A stretch of 64,000 bases of DNA. It comes from Cupidesulfovibrio sp000226255 (GTDB lineage: Bacteria > Desulfobacterota > Desulfovibrionia > Desulfovibrionales > Desulfovibrionaceae). Below are positions 44,440 through 53,079 of the stretch, in pieces (within the stretch, counting starts at the first letter, position 1; every line of letters starts with the position of its first letter). The position numbers were made by a program, and so were the translations under genes. The notes beneath the pieces were generated by a model that saw only the letters and a list, made by a program, of their open reading frames with translations, did not search any database and was not told the origin of the DNA. The stretch covers positions 1,860,001 to 1,924,000 of the forward strand of contig NZ_AP036014.1 in assembly GCF_003402415.2 (NCBI RefSeq), read 5' to 3'.

Positions 44440-45897
44440 GTGAAGCTGCGCGAAACCTACGTCTGCACCGCCTGCGGGGCGCGCGCGCCGCAATGGCGCG
44501 GCCAGTGTCCCGCCTGCAAGGAATGGAACACCCTGGAGCTTACCGTGGCCCCGCGCGAGGGCCGGGCAGGGGCGCGCTCCGGGGCGTCGTCCGTTGGCGC
44601 GCAGGGCAGGGCGCAACCGCTCAAGGATGTGGCCGATCACGGGGCCGAGCCTTTCGGCAGCGGTCTCGATGCGCTGGACCGCGTACTGGGCAAGGGATTG
44701 GTGCCGGGCGCGGCCATTCTGGTGGGCGGCGAGCCGGGCATCGGCAAGTCCACGCTGCTGCTGCAGGTGGCCGGGGCCGTGGCGGCCTCGAACCGCTCCG
44801 TGCTGTACCTTTCCGGCGAGGAATCGCTGCCCCAGCTCAAGGCGCGCGCCGAACGGCTGGGCGTGCTGCATGACGAACTCATGGCCGTGGCCACCACCAG
44901 GCTGGACGACGTGCTGCCCCTGCTGGAAGGCCCCGCCGCCCCCGCGCTGCTCATCGTCGATTCCGTGCAGACCGTCAGTTCCGACCGGGCGGAAGGACTG
45001 CCCGGCAACGTCAGCCAGGTGCGCGCCGTTTCCACGGAAATCGTCGAGGCCTGCAAGCGCAGCGGCACCACGGTGCTGCTGGTGGGCCACGTGACCAAGG
45101 ATGGCGCGCTGGCGGGACCGCGCCTGCTGGAACACCTGGTGGACACGGTCATCTCCATCGAGGGCGACCGGCGGCAGATGTTCCGCCTGCTGCGGGTGCT
45201 CAAGAACCGCTTTGGCCCCAATCAGGAACTGCTGGTCTTCCGCATGGCCGAGCAGGGCATGGAGGTGGTGGAAGACCCTTCCACCTTCTTCCTCGGCGCG
45301 CGCGACCCGGCCCTGTCCGGCACCGCGCTGGTCATGGCCGTGGACGGGCAGCGTCCGCTGGCGGTGGAGGTGCAGGCCCTGGTCACCCGCAGCTATCTGG
45401 CCATTCCGCGCCGCACGGGCCTTGGGTTCGACGTGAACCGCCTGCATCTGCTGCTGGCGGTGCTGGAAAAGCGGCTGCGCCTCAACTTCGGCCAGGTGGA
45501 CATCTACGCCAAGATCGGCGGCGGCATGAAGCTGCAGGACCCCGGCATGGACCTGGGACTGGTGGCCGCCGTGCTCTCGTCGTTCTACGACCTGCCCTTG
45601 CCCGAGCGGGCCGTGTTCTGGGGCGAGGTGGACCTCAACGGCCAGGTGCGCCCGGTGGCCGCCCATGCCATCCGCCGCGACCAGGCCCGCAGGCTTGGCT
45701 ACACGCCCCTTCTCCACCCCGCCGACGATGACGCGCGCGGCGTGCCCACCGTGGCCGCCTTGCAGGACGCGCTGTTCCGCCGCGCCCGCCGCCCCGCGTA
45801 TGCCGCCCAGTCCGACGGGCAGGGCGCGCGCGGCCCTGCCGTCGATGGCGGGGCCACGGGCGCCGATTCCGGCAGCGGCGAGGACGACGGCGTCTAG
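44440..45897 (+). CDS. radA: DNA repair protein RadA/Sms
   Basis: RadA drives branch migration in recombination together with RecA. The 485-residue protein has a C4 zinc finger (C9, C12, C23, C26), Walker A GEPGIGKST (residues 97-105), Walker B LLIVDSVQTV, the hallmark RadA motif RVLKNRFGP and a Lon-protease-like C-terminal domain (DIYAKIGGGMKLQDPGMDL, VFWGEVDLNGQVRPV). The start is GTG at 44440. A short Ala/Gly/Asp-rich tail extends the C-terminus. The 251 bases after it contain no gene; GATAAT at 46055-46060 there could be a -10 for the chemoreceptor. Confidence 0.94.
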   Translation: MKLRETYVCTACGARAPQWRGQCPACKEWNTLELTVAPREGRAGARSGASSVGAQGRAQPLKDVADHGAEPFGSGLDALDRVLGKGLVPGAAILVGGEPGIGKSTLLLQVAGAVAASNRSVLYLSGEESLPQLKARAERLGVLHDELMAVATTRLDDVLPLLEGPAAPALLIVDSVQTVSSDRAEGLPGNVSQVRAVSTEIVEACKRSGTTVLLVGHVTKDGALAGPRLLEHLVDTVISIEGDRRQMFRLLRVLKNRFGPNQELLVFRMAEQGMEVVEDPSTFFLGARDPALSGTALVMAVDGQRPLAVEVQALVTRSYLAIPRRTGLGFDVNRLHLLLAVLEKRLRLNFGQVDIYAKIGGGMKLQDPGMDLGLVAAVLSSFYDLPLPERAVFWGEVDLNGQVRPVAAHAIRRDQARRLGYTPLLHPADDDARGVPTVAALQDALFRRARRPAYAAQSDGQGARGPAVDGGATGADSGSGEDDGV

Positions 45898-46148
45898 CAT
45901 AAGAGGGGGGCGTCCGCCGCGTACGTGCGCCTTCCCGCCGCCTCATTCCCCTTTTCCCGCATCCAGCCCCAGCATCCGCACCCGGCGTTGTCACGCCGCG
46001 CTTCCGCATCGTTCCCCAACGCGTCGTCGTAACGGCCTTCGCTGTTTCGTACATGATAATCTGGGCAATGCCGTTTGCTTGGGCCGCCCAACAGGGTACA
46101 TTCAGGGCAATTTTCCCGAACGTCATCACCGCGATAACGGAGACCGCC

Positions 46149-48242
46149 ATGAAGAACCCGCGCGCCTCGTTTCCGCCTGTTCCCGCCATCCTCGGCACGG
46201 TGTTGAGTCTGCTCGCCGCCGGTCTCGCGTTGCCCGGCGGCCTTCTCTGGTCTGGCCTTGCGCTCTGCCTTGGCCTTGCCATGACCGCCGGGGCCTTTTT
46301 CTACGACATGCGCATCCGGGAGGCCCGGCAGGACGGGTTGCGCGCAGAATTCATCGCGCGCGGCCCAGGGCGGGTGCTGGAAGACATCCGCGCCCGTGGG
46401 GGCTCGTCGTACCCGGCCCTGGAGGAGGCCGCCCGGCTGGAGGCGGACACCGCCCTGCTGCACGCGGCCTTCGACGTACTGGCCGCGCCGGTGCTGCTGC
46501 TGGACGCCTCGGGGCGCATCGCCCGGGCCAGCAAGGGCGCATCCACGCTGACGGGCGTTCCGCCGGACCGCATGCTCGGCCGCACCCCGGCGGACGCCCT
46601 TGCCGGAGGAGCAGGCGCAAGCGGAGGCCTGGACTTCATGCCCGTCGTGCCCGCCACCTCCCTGCACCGCGACGTGGAATTCGTCACCCCCGGGGGTGCG
46701 CGCCTGTCGTTGCAGGCGCTCTCCGATTCGCTGGCCGACGTGCACGGTGCCGTGTCGGGCGCGGTGGTTGCCCTGATCGACCACAGTGATTCAAGGCGCG
46801 AATGCTCGGCCCTGGAGTTGCGCCAGCAGGAACTTCTGGTCACGGGCGCGGACATCAGCAGCCTGGCCCAGCGCGTGGCCTCCGCATCGGAAGAGCTCTC
46901 CGCCTCGTCGGACGAGCAGGCGCGCGGCGCGGTGCGCCAGAAGGAGCAGTCCGCCTCGGTGGCCACGGCCATGGAGCAGATGCGCAACACCGTGCTCGAG
47001 GTGGCGCGCAACGCCTCGGCCACGTCCGACGCCGCTCGGGACGCCCGCAACGACGCCAACGAAGGCGCGGCGCTGGTGCAGCGCGCCGTGGGGGGCATCA
47101 ACGCGGTGGCCGAATCGGCCGACCGGCTGGCGGCTGAACTCAAGCAACTGGACGGGCAGGCCGGGGAGATCGGCCGCATCATCGGGGTCATCAACGACAT
47201 CGCGGACCAGACCAACCTGCTGGCCCTCAACGCCGCCATAGAGGCGGCCCGCGCCGGTGACGCCGGGCGCGGCTTCGCCGTGGTGGCGGACGAGGTGCGC
47301 AAACTGGCGGAAAAGACCATGTCGGCCACCAAGGAAGTGGAGCAGGCGGTGCGTACCATCCAGCAGCGCTCCACCGACGCCATGCAGTCCATGCAGGTGA
47401 CCGGGGCCCAGGTGACCGAGAGCACCCAGCTTTCCAACGAGGCGGGGCAGGCCATCACCCGCATCACGGTGCGCATAGAGGACATGGTGGAGCGTGTGGC
47501 GCAGATCGCCACGGCGGCCGAACAGCAGTCCGCCTCGGCGGAAGAGGTGACCGGCGCGGTGGAGGCCATCGCCGCCGTGGCCGGGGAATCGGAGGCGGGC
47601 GCGACGCAGGCGTCGGCTGCCACGCGCGACCTGGCCGGGCTTTCGCAGGAACTGCTCACCCTGGCCGTGCGCTTCAGCGAGGCCAAGGTGGACGCCACCA
47701 AGCTGTGGAAGTCCCAGGGGCAGATGCGCGGCGTGCTGCCCAAGCTGATGCAGGAATTCGCCGTGGGCAACTACGGGCGGGACGTGGTCGCCAAGGTTCT
47801 GGAAGCCATGGGCAACCCCGTGTTCCTGGCCACCGGCAACTACCCGGACCAGGTGCTGAAGCAGATGGCGCACGAACTTTCGCGCATCACCGGAGATTCC
47901 ACGCGCGATGTGTTCCGCAAACTGGGGCGCTACACCATGGACGGTTTCTACAGGATGTATCGCCGTTACTTCAAGACCAACGATCTCAAGGAAATGTACC
48001 TGGGCATGGATGCACTGCACAAGCAGCTTACCAAGGACTACCCCGGCATCAATCCGCCAGCCTTCACTTACGAGGACAGGGGCAACACCCTGATAATGAC
48101 GTATCGATCCTCTCGCGCGCTGTTTGAATACTTCGAGGGGATACTTATCGGCGCGGCCGATTTCATGAGGCGAAAGGTGGACGTCAAGGTGACGCCGCAG
48201 GGGGAACATACCGCACGGGCGGAAATCCGTTTTCTCGACTGA
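46149..48242 (+). CDS. Methyl-accepting chemotaxis protein with PAS and C-terminal H-NOX domains
   Basis: This 697-residue receptor has two adjacent membrane helices (about residues 12-57) with almost no periplasmic loop, so sensing is cytosolic. A PAS-like domain (about 108-215, FDVLAAPVLLLDASGRIA) precedes the MCP signalling hairpin, whose tip reads NDIADQTNLLALNAAIEAAR from residue 349. Residues 526-697 match the H-NOX haem domain along its length: YGRDVVAKVLEAMG, GMDALHKQLTKDYPGINPP with proximal His624, and the haem-propionate motif Y652-x-S654-x-R656. A tyrosine at 661 aligns with the distal Tyr140 of the Thermoanaerobacter protein. H-NOX domains sense NO or O2. In the known MCP fusions the haem domain is N-terminal, so this order is unusual. 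GGAGACC precedes the start. The che operon follows. Confidence 0.92.
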   Translation: MKNPRASFPPVPAILGTVLSLLAAGLALPGGLLWSGLALCLGLAMTAGAFFYDMRIREARQDGLRAEFIARGPGRVLEDIRARGGSSYPALEEAARLEADTALLHAAFDVLAAPVLLLDASGRIARASKGASTLTGVPPDRMLGRTPADALAGGAGASGGLDFMPVVPATSLHRDVEFVTPGGARLSLQALSDSLADVHGAVSGAVVALIDHSDSRRECSALELRQQELLVTGADISSLAQRVASASEELSASSDEQARGAVRQKEQSASVATAMEQMRNTVLEVARNASATSDAARDARNDANEGAALVQRAVGGINAVAESADRLAAELKQLDGQAGEIGRIIGVINDIADQTNLLALNAAIEAARAGDAGRGFAVVADEVRKLAEKTMSATKEVEQAVRTIQQRSTDAMQSMQVTGAQVTESTQLSNEAGQAITRITVRIEDMVERVAQIATAAEQQSASAEEVTGAVEAIAAVAGESEAGATQASAATRDLAGLSQELLTLAVRFSEAKVDATKLWKSQGQMRGVLPKLMQEFAVGNYGRDVVAKVLEAMGNPVFLATGNYPDQVLKQMAHELSRITGDSTRDVFRKLGRYTMDGFYRMYRRYFKTNDLKEMYLGMDALHKQLTKDYPGINPPAFTYEDRGNTLIMTYRSSRALFEYFEGILIGAADFMRRKVDVKVTPQGEHTARAEIRFLD

Positions 48243-48470
48243 CCGTGCAATGTCGGATATCGGCGTGGGGCTCTCCCTGGCGGGGGTTCCCCCATTTTAT
48301 ACTTTAAACGCGATGGGGGCTGCGTTAACGTAGGTCTGCTGCCACCCTGACCATGCGCCGGTTTGTTGCGCCCGTTTGCCCGATTGCGGCTTGCGGGGGA
48401 TATCCGGTACAACCGGCAGGCACGGTCGGGCGATCAGCTAGGGGCGGTGCCCCTACAGGGCAACGGCGTG

Positions 48471-50360
48471 ATGGCGGCGGAACTGGGCGCGGGGGACGGC
48501 CAGGCGATTCAGGACACCACGGGTGCCGCGACATCCGGTGCATCGGCCGCGGGGGATGCAGGAACCACTGGAGACGGGACGCAGATGCAGGAATACACGG
48601 CGCTGGCGCGCGAGGTGCGGGAGCGGCTTGGGCGCGTGGGCAGCGGGCTTGCCCTGCTGGTGCAGCAGCGCGAGGACGATTTTCTCGCCCTTGGCGCGGA
48701 ATTGCAGGACGTGGCCCTTCGGGTTCAGGACATTGCCGCCGACAGCCAGAAGCTGACCCACATCGCTTCGGGCGACACAGTGCGCCATATTCTGGAAGAA
48801 CTGGTGGCCGAACTGGATGCCATGCAGACGCTCTGCCACGTGGACGAGGACGCCACAGATCTCGCCATGCTGGCCCGTGCGCGCGAACTGGTGCACGAAC
48901 TCTCCAAATCCATTCGTGATTACGCACGGGTTGTGCGCACGCTGCAAATGCTGGGCATCTCCACGCGCATCGAAAGCGCGCGCCTCGGTTCGGACGGGCG
49001 CGGCTTCAGCACCCTTGCCGACGACGTGGAAAAACTGGGCTACAAGATCGTCGAATATTCCGACCGCATCATGCTGCAGGCGAAAACGCTGGACGCGCTG
49101 GCCGAAAAGGCCGAAACCAGCACCCGCGAGATGCACGAAATGCAGCGCGAGTGCGCCTATTCCGTGTTCGGGTCGCTGCGCGACAACATGGACACCCTGC
49201 ACGAGGTGGCCGACTCCAGCCGCAAGGCCTCGGAAGAGGTGCGCGGGCATACTGCCGACATTGCAACATCCATGGGGCGCATCATAGGCTCGCTCCAGTT
49301 TCACGACATCGTGCGCCAGCAGGTGGAGCATGTGGAAGAGGCCCTGGCCGACGCCCGCACGGGCATCGAGGGCGCACCGGAAACCGACGAGGCCGCGCTG
49401 GCCGAGGAATTGGCCGTGGCCGCCGATATCTGCGCCCTGCAACAGGCCCAGTTGGACAACGCGCGGAACAGCTTTGCCGATGCCGTGTCCACCCTGCGGC
49501 TTGAGCTGACGGCCATCGCCGCCAGCGTGCGCGGGGTAGGCCAGCGCACCGGGGGATTCTCTGATGAGTCACGCCTGGGTGAGGGCTGCGGGGGCACCGC
49601 CGTGCTCGACCACTTGGAGCGTAGCGTGGCGGAAATCGCCGCGCGCATGCTGTCGTTGGCCGAGCAGGGCGAACGCATGGGCCACGTGATGGGCGAAGTT
49701 GCCGAAATGGTTGCGCAGATGAGCGTTTTTCTTGAAGATATAGAAGACGTCGGCGACGAGATAGAGCTCATCGCACTCAACGCCAGCATCCGGGCCGCGC
49801 ATACCGGAGAAAAGGGCAAGGCGCTGGGCGTACTGGCCTCTTCCATCCAGCGGCTGTCGCAGGATGCGGGCGAAAGCACCACGGCCCTTGCCACGCTGCT
49901 GCGCGAGGTGGACGGCGTGGCAGGGCAGCTCAAGAGCTATGCGACCGCCTACCTCGATTCCTCGCGCGTCACGGAAATTTCCGATGAACTGGAGGGGCTT
50001 ACGAACGGTCTGCGCCAGGTGAACGGCGAAGCCGCACGCCTGTTCGCCGGGGTGGGCAATGCCTGCTCCGAGTTGGCCAGACAGGTTGACCACGCCGTGA
50101 GCGACCTTGGTTTCGATGCCCAGGTGAAGGCCGGACTTTCCGACGCCGCCGCGGACGTGGGCGACATGGCCGCCATGCTGCGCGACCGGGTGCCCGCCTC
50201 CGCGCGCGAGGCCGCGTCACGGCGCCTTGCCGCCCTGCGCGACCGCTACACCATGGAGCAGGAACGCGTGCTGCACGGCCGCGTGCTGGGCGGCGCGCAC
50301 GCCGCTGCCCCGGCGGCCGGGGGTGACGACGGCTACGGCGACAACATCGAACTTTTCTGA
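48471..50360 (+). CDS. Soluble receptor-like protein with two degenerate MCP signalling hairpins
   Basis: The 629-residue protein is nearly all helix, with no membrane span or sensor domain. Two segments resemble the MCP tip: GISTRIESARLGSDGRGF (near residue 163) and IELIALNASIRAAHTGEKGK (near residue 431). Each is flanked by long heptad helices, so the chain looks like two receptor hairpins in tandem and could form an intramolecular pseudo-dimer. It probably contacts CheA, whose gene follows in the operon, but it lacks the classical invariant QTNLLALNAAIEAARAGE. Starts at 48363 (TTG), 48471 (ATG) and 48585 (ATG) are possible; 48471 is a compromise. TATACT at 48298-48303 may be a -10. The C-terminus NIELF is followed by cheY after 76 bases. 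Confidence 0.75.
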   Translation: MAAELGAGDGQAIQDTTGAATSGASAAGDAGTTGDGTQMQEYTALAREVRERLGRVGSGLALLVQQREDDFLALGAELQDVALRVQDIAADSQKLTHIASGDTVRHILEELVAELDAMQTLCHVDEDATDLAMLARARELVHELSKSIRDYARVVRTLQMLGISTRIESARLGSDGRGFSTLADDVEKLGYKIVEYSDRIMLQAKTLDALAEKAETSTREMHEMQRECAYSVFGSLRDNMDTLHEVADSSRKASEEVRGHTADIATSMGRIIGSLQFHDIVRQQVEHVEEALADARTGIEGAPETDEAALAEELAVAADICALQQAQLDNARNSFADAVSTLRLELTAIAASVRGVGQRTGGFSDESRLGEGCGGTAVLDHLERSVAEIAARMLSLAEQGERMGHVMGEVAEMVAQMSVFLEDIEDVGDEIELIALNASIRAAHTGEKGKALGVLASSIQRLSQDAGESTTALATLLREVDGVAGQLKSYATAYLDSSRVTEISDELEGLTNGLRQVNGEAARLFAGVGNACSELARQVDHAVSDLGFDAQVKAGLSDAAADVGDMAAMLRDRVPASAREAASRRLAALRDRYTMEQERVLHGRVLGGAHAAAPAAGGDDGYGDNIELF

Positions 50361-50436
50361 CCCCGCCGCGTCGCGGCTACCGTCGCGACGCCCGCACGAA
50401 ACCGCCAACTCAGAACATTCGAGCACGAGGGATTTC

Positions 50437-50799
50437 ATGAGCAAGCTCATCATGACGGTGGACGATTCGGCGAGCATCCGGCAGATGGTCGGCTTCACCC
50501 TGCGCAACGCGGGGTACGAGGTCGTTGAGGCCAAGGACGGCAAGGACGCCGTGAGCAAGCTTTCCGGGCCCATCAAGATGGTGATCACCGACCTGAACAT
50601 GCCCAACATGGACGGCATTGAACTTATTAAACAGATTCGCGCCAACCCCGCCTACAAGTTCATCCCGGTCATCATGCTGACCACCGAGTCGCAGGCTACC
50701 CGCAAGCAGGAAGGCAAGGCCGCAGGAGCTACGGGCTGGATCGTCAAGCCGTTCCAGCCGGAACAGTTGCTGGCCGTGGTCAAGAAGGTGCTCGGCTAG
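50437..50799 (+). CDS. cheY: CheY chemotaxis response regulator
   Basis: The 120-residue single-domain receiver has MTVDDSASIRQMVGFTLRNAGY, the phospho-acceptor Asp52 in VITDLNMPNMDG, the switch Thr in PVIMLTTESQ and the conserved Lys in GWIVKPFQPEQL. Phospho-CheY normally binds the flagellar switch, but this sequence alone does not show whether flagella or another output is used. GAGGG precedes the start. It sits between the tandem-hairpin protein and cheA, so its kinase is probably the neighbouring CheA. Confidence 0.95.
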   Translation: MSKLIMTVDDSASIRQMVGFTLRNAGYEVVEAKDGKDAVSKLSGPIKMVITDLNMPNMDGIELIKQIRANPAYKFIPVIMLTTESQATRKQEGKAAGATGWIVKPFQPEQLLAVVKKVLG

Positions 50800-50853
50800 G
50801 CCCGGGCGCGCACCGTCCGGAAACGCCGCACATTTCGGACAAGGAAGGGCCGC

Positions 50854-53079
50854 ATGCAATCGCAGGAAGACGCAAACAGGGCCGCCTTCATCGAAGAAGC
50901 GCAAGACCTGCTGGCAGAGCTGGAAACGGCGTTGCTGGAACTGGAGGAGCAGCCCGATGACCGCGACCTGGTGGCGCGTGTGTTCCGGGCCATGCACACC
51001 ATCAAGGGGTCCGGGGCCATGTTCGGCTTCGACGACATCGCCCACTTCACCCACGACGTGGAAACGGTGTTCGACCGGGTGCGCAATGGCGAGATGCCCG
51101 TCACCCGCCAGTTGCTGGACCTTACCCTGGCCTCGCGCGACCACATCGCACGGCTGTTGCACTGCGCCGTCAGCGGTGAAGCGCCCGACCTTTCGCACGC
51201 GGCGGCCATCACCGCGTCGCTGCGCGCCCTGGTGCCGACGGCTGCGGCCCTCGCTGCCGAAGCCCCGGCTCAGGACGCCGACGGCGCGGAATGCCTGGCT
51301 CAACCCGACGCATCGTGCCCCCCCTGTGCCCGCACCTGGCGGGTGCGCTTTCGCCCCGCGCCGTCCATCCTCTTCAGCGGCGCGAATCCCTTGTCCTTGC
51401 TGGATGAACTGCGCGAGCTTGGCGGGGCGCGGGTATTCCCGCACTTCAGCGACGTTCCCGCCCTCGACGAATTGCAGCCAGAACTGTGCCACGTGTGGTG
51501 GGACGTGCTGCTTTCCACCGAAGGGGACGAGACGGCCATTCGCGACGTGTTCCTGTTCGTGGAGGACGACGCGGACATCGACATCCGCCTGGTGGACGAC
51601 GCGCGCATTGTGGACGACGCCGCCTACAAGCGTCTGGGCGAAATCCTGCTGGAGCGCGGCGACGTCAGCGCAGACGACCTGCACCGCGTGCTGGACGAGC
51701 AGCGCCCTCTGGGCCGTCTGCTGACCGACGCGGGCGTGGTGATGCCGGAGCGGGTGGAGGCGGCCCTTGCCGAGCAGCAGGCCGTGCGCACCATCCGCCA
51801 GTCGCGTGACAAGGAAACCGCGACGCGCGACGATTCCGGGGCCAGCATCCGCGTGGCCGCATCCAAGCTGGACTTTCTTGTGGACCTGGTGGGCGAACTG
51901 GTCATCGTGCAGGCCCAGCTTTCGCAGGCCGCGCACCTGCGCAGCGACCCCGGCCTGCTGGGGCTGGTGGAGGAACTGGAGCGGTTGAGCGACGAGTTGC
52001 GCGACACCACCCTGGGCATCCGCATGCTGCCCATCGGCACCACCTTCAGCAAGTTCCGCCGCCTGGTGCGCGACCTTTCGGCGGAACTGGGCAAGGACGT
52101 GGAACTGGTGACCCAGGGCGGAGAGACCGAACTGGACAAGACCGTCATCGAACGGCTGGGCGACCCCCTGGTGCACTGCCTGCGCAACAGCCTGGACCAC
52201 GGGGTGGAGCAGCCCGACGTGCGCGTCGCGGCGGGCAAGCCGCGTACCGGCACGGTAACCCTTGCGGCGGCCCATGCCGGGGGGGAGGTGCTGATCACCA
52301 TCGCCGACGACGGCGCGGGCATCGACCCGGCCCGGGTGATGGAAATCGCCCGCAGGCGCGGCGTCATCGCCCCGGACGTGGAACTGCCCCCGCGCGAGGC
52401 CATGGAACTCATCTTCGCGCCCGGCTTTTCCACGGCGGAAAAAGTCACCAGCGTTTCCGGCCGAGGGGTGGGCATGGACGTGGTGAAGCGCTCCATAGAG
52501 GCGCTGCGCGGCCGCATAGAACTGGACAGCGCCGTGGGGCGGGGCACCACGCTCACCATCCGCCTGCCGCTCACCCTGGCCATCATCGACGGCCTGCAGG
52601 TGCAGGTGGGCGGCGAATCGTTCGTCATTCCGCTGAACCATGTGGAGGAGTGCGCGGAACACACAACCCCCCGCTCCGGCGACGACAGGCAGCGCATCAT
52701 CAACCTGCGCGGCGAGATCGTGCCCTACATCCGCCTGCGCGAGCTGTTCGCATCTCCCGGCCCTGCGCCGGGCATCGAGCAGGTGGTGGTGGTCGATGCG
52801 CAGGGCAGCCGTTTCGGGCTGGTGGTGGACTGCGTGGTGGGCGAGCACCAGACGGTGATCAAGAGCCTTGGCCGCATCTACAAGGACGTGCCGGGCATTT
52901 CCGGGGCCACCATCAAGGGCGACGGCAGCATGGCCCTGATCCTGGACGTGCCGGGGCTGGTGCAACTGGCCGCCGGACAGCCGCAGGGCGGGCAGGCCGG
53001 GGCTTCTGGGGCCGCTGGCGGGGCGGCGCGTCCGCGTTCGGCCCCCATGGCCGCCCCGTCGCGCGGGGGGGCTGCATGA
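50854..53079 (+). CDS. cheA: CheA sensor kinase with unusual P2 region
   Basis: The 741-residue kinase has an Hpt domain with phospho-accepting His48 (FRAMHTIKGSGAMFGF), a long middle region, then dimerisation, ATPase and CheW-like domains: the N box HCLRNSLDHGVE, G1 DDGAGID, G2 SGRGVGMDVVK, and P5 VGGESFVIPLNHVEE to RGEIVPYIRLREL. Between residues about 155 and 330 lies a P2-like segment (WRVRFRPAPSILFSGANPLSLL) plus a further helical part with GEILLERGDVSADDLHRVLDEQ. It phosphorylates CheY and CheB. Its P5 domain must couple directly to receptors or to a CheW from elsewhere, since none is encoded here. It overlaps cheR by ATGA. Confidence 0.95.
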   Translation: MQSQEDANRAAFIEEAQDLLAELETALLELEEQPDDRDLVARVFRAMHTIKGSGAMFGFDDIAHFTHDVETVFDRVRNGEMPVTRQLLDLTLASRDHIARLLHCAVSGEAPDLSHAAAITASLRALVPTAAALAAEAPAQDADGAECLAQPDASCPPCARTWRVRFRPAPSILFSGANPLSLLDELRELGGARVFPHFSDVPALDELQPELCHVWWDVLLSTEGDETAIRDVFLFVEDDADIDIRLVDDARIVDDAAYKRLGEILLERGDVSADDLHRVLDEQRPLGRLLTDAGVVMPERVEAALAEQQAVRTIRQSRDKETATRDDSGASIRVAASKLDFLVDLVGELVIVQAQLSQAAHLRSDPGLLGLVEELERLSDELRDTTLGIRMLPIGTTFSKFRRLVRDLSAELGKDVELVTQGGETELDKTVIERLGDPLVHCLRNSLDHGVEQPDVRVAAGKPRTGTVTLAAAHAGGEVLITIADDGAGIDPARVMEIARRRGVIAPDVELPPREAMELIFAPGFSTAEKVTSVSGRGVGMDVVKRSIEALRGRIELDSAVGRGTTLTIRLPLTLAIIDGLQVQVGGESFVIPLNHVEECAEHTTPRSGDDRQRIINLRGEIVPYIRLRELFASPGPAPGIEQVVVVDAQGSRFGLVVDCVVGEHQTVIKSLGRIYKDVPGISGATIKGDGSMALILDVPGLVQLAAGQPQGGQAGASGAAGGAARPRSAPMAAPSRGGAA

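Noticed and set aside
42565..45900. Minus-strand open frame of over 1,100 codons across hpt, zinc-ribbon and radA
   Set aside because: It is antisense to three genes with unmistakable motifs; its product is a low-complexity His/Gly/Val sequence.
48243..48470. Sigma-54 or sigma-28 promoter for the che operon
   Set aside because: No TGGC-N8-TGC or TAAA-N15-GCCGATAA match; only TATACT at 48298-48303 with a poor -35.
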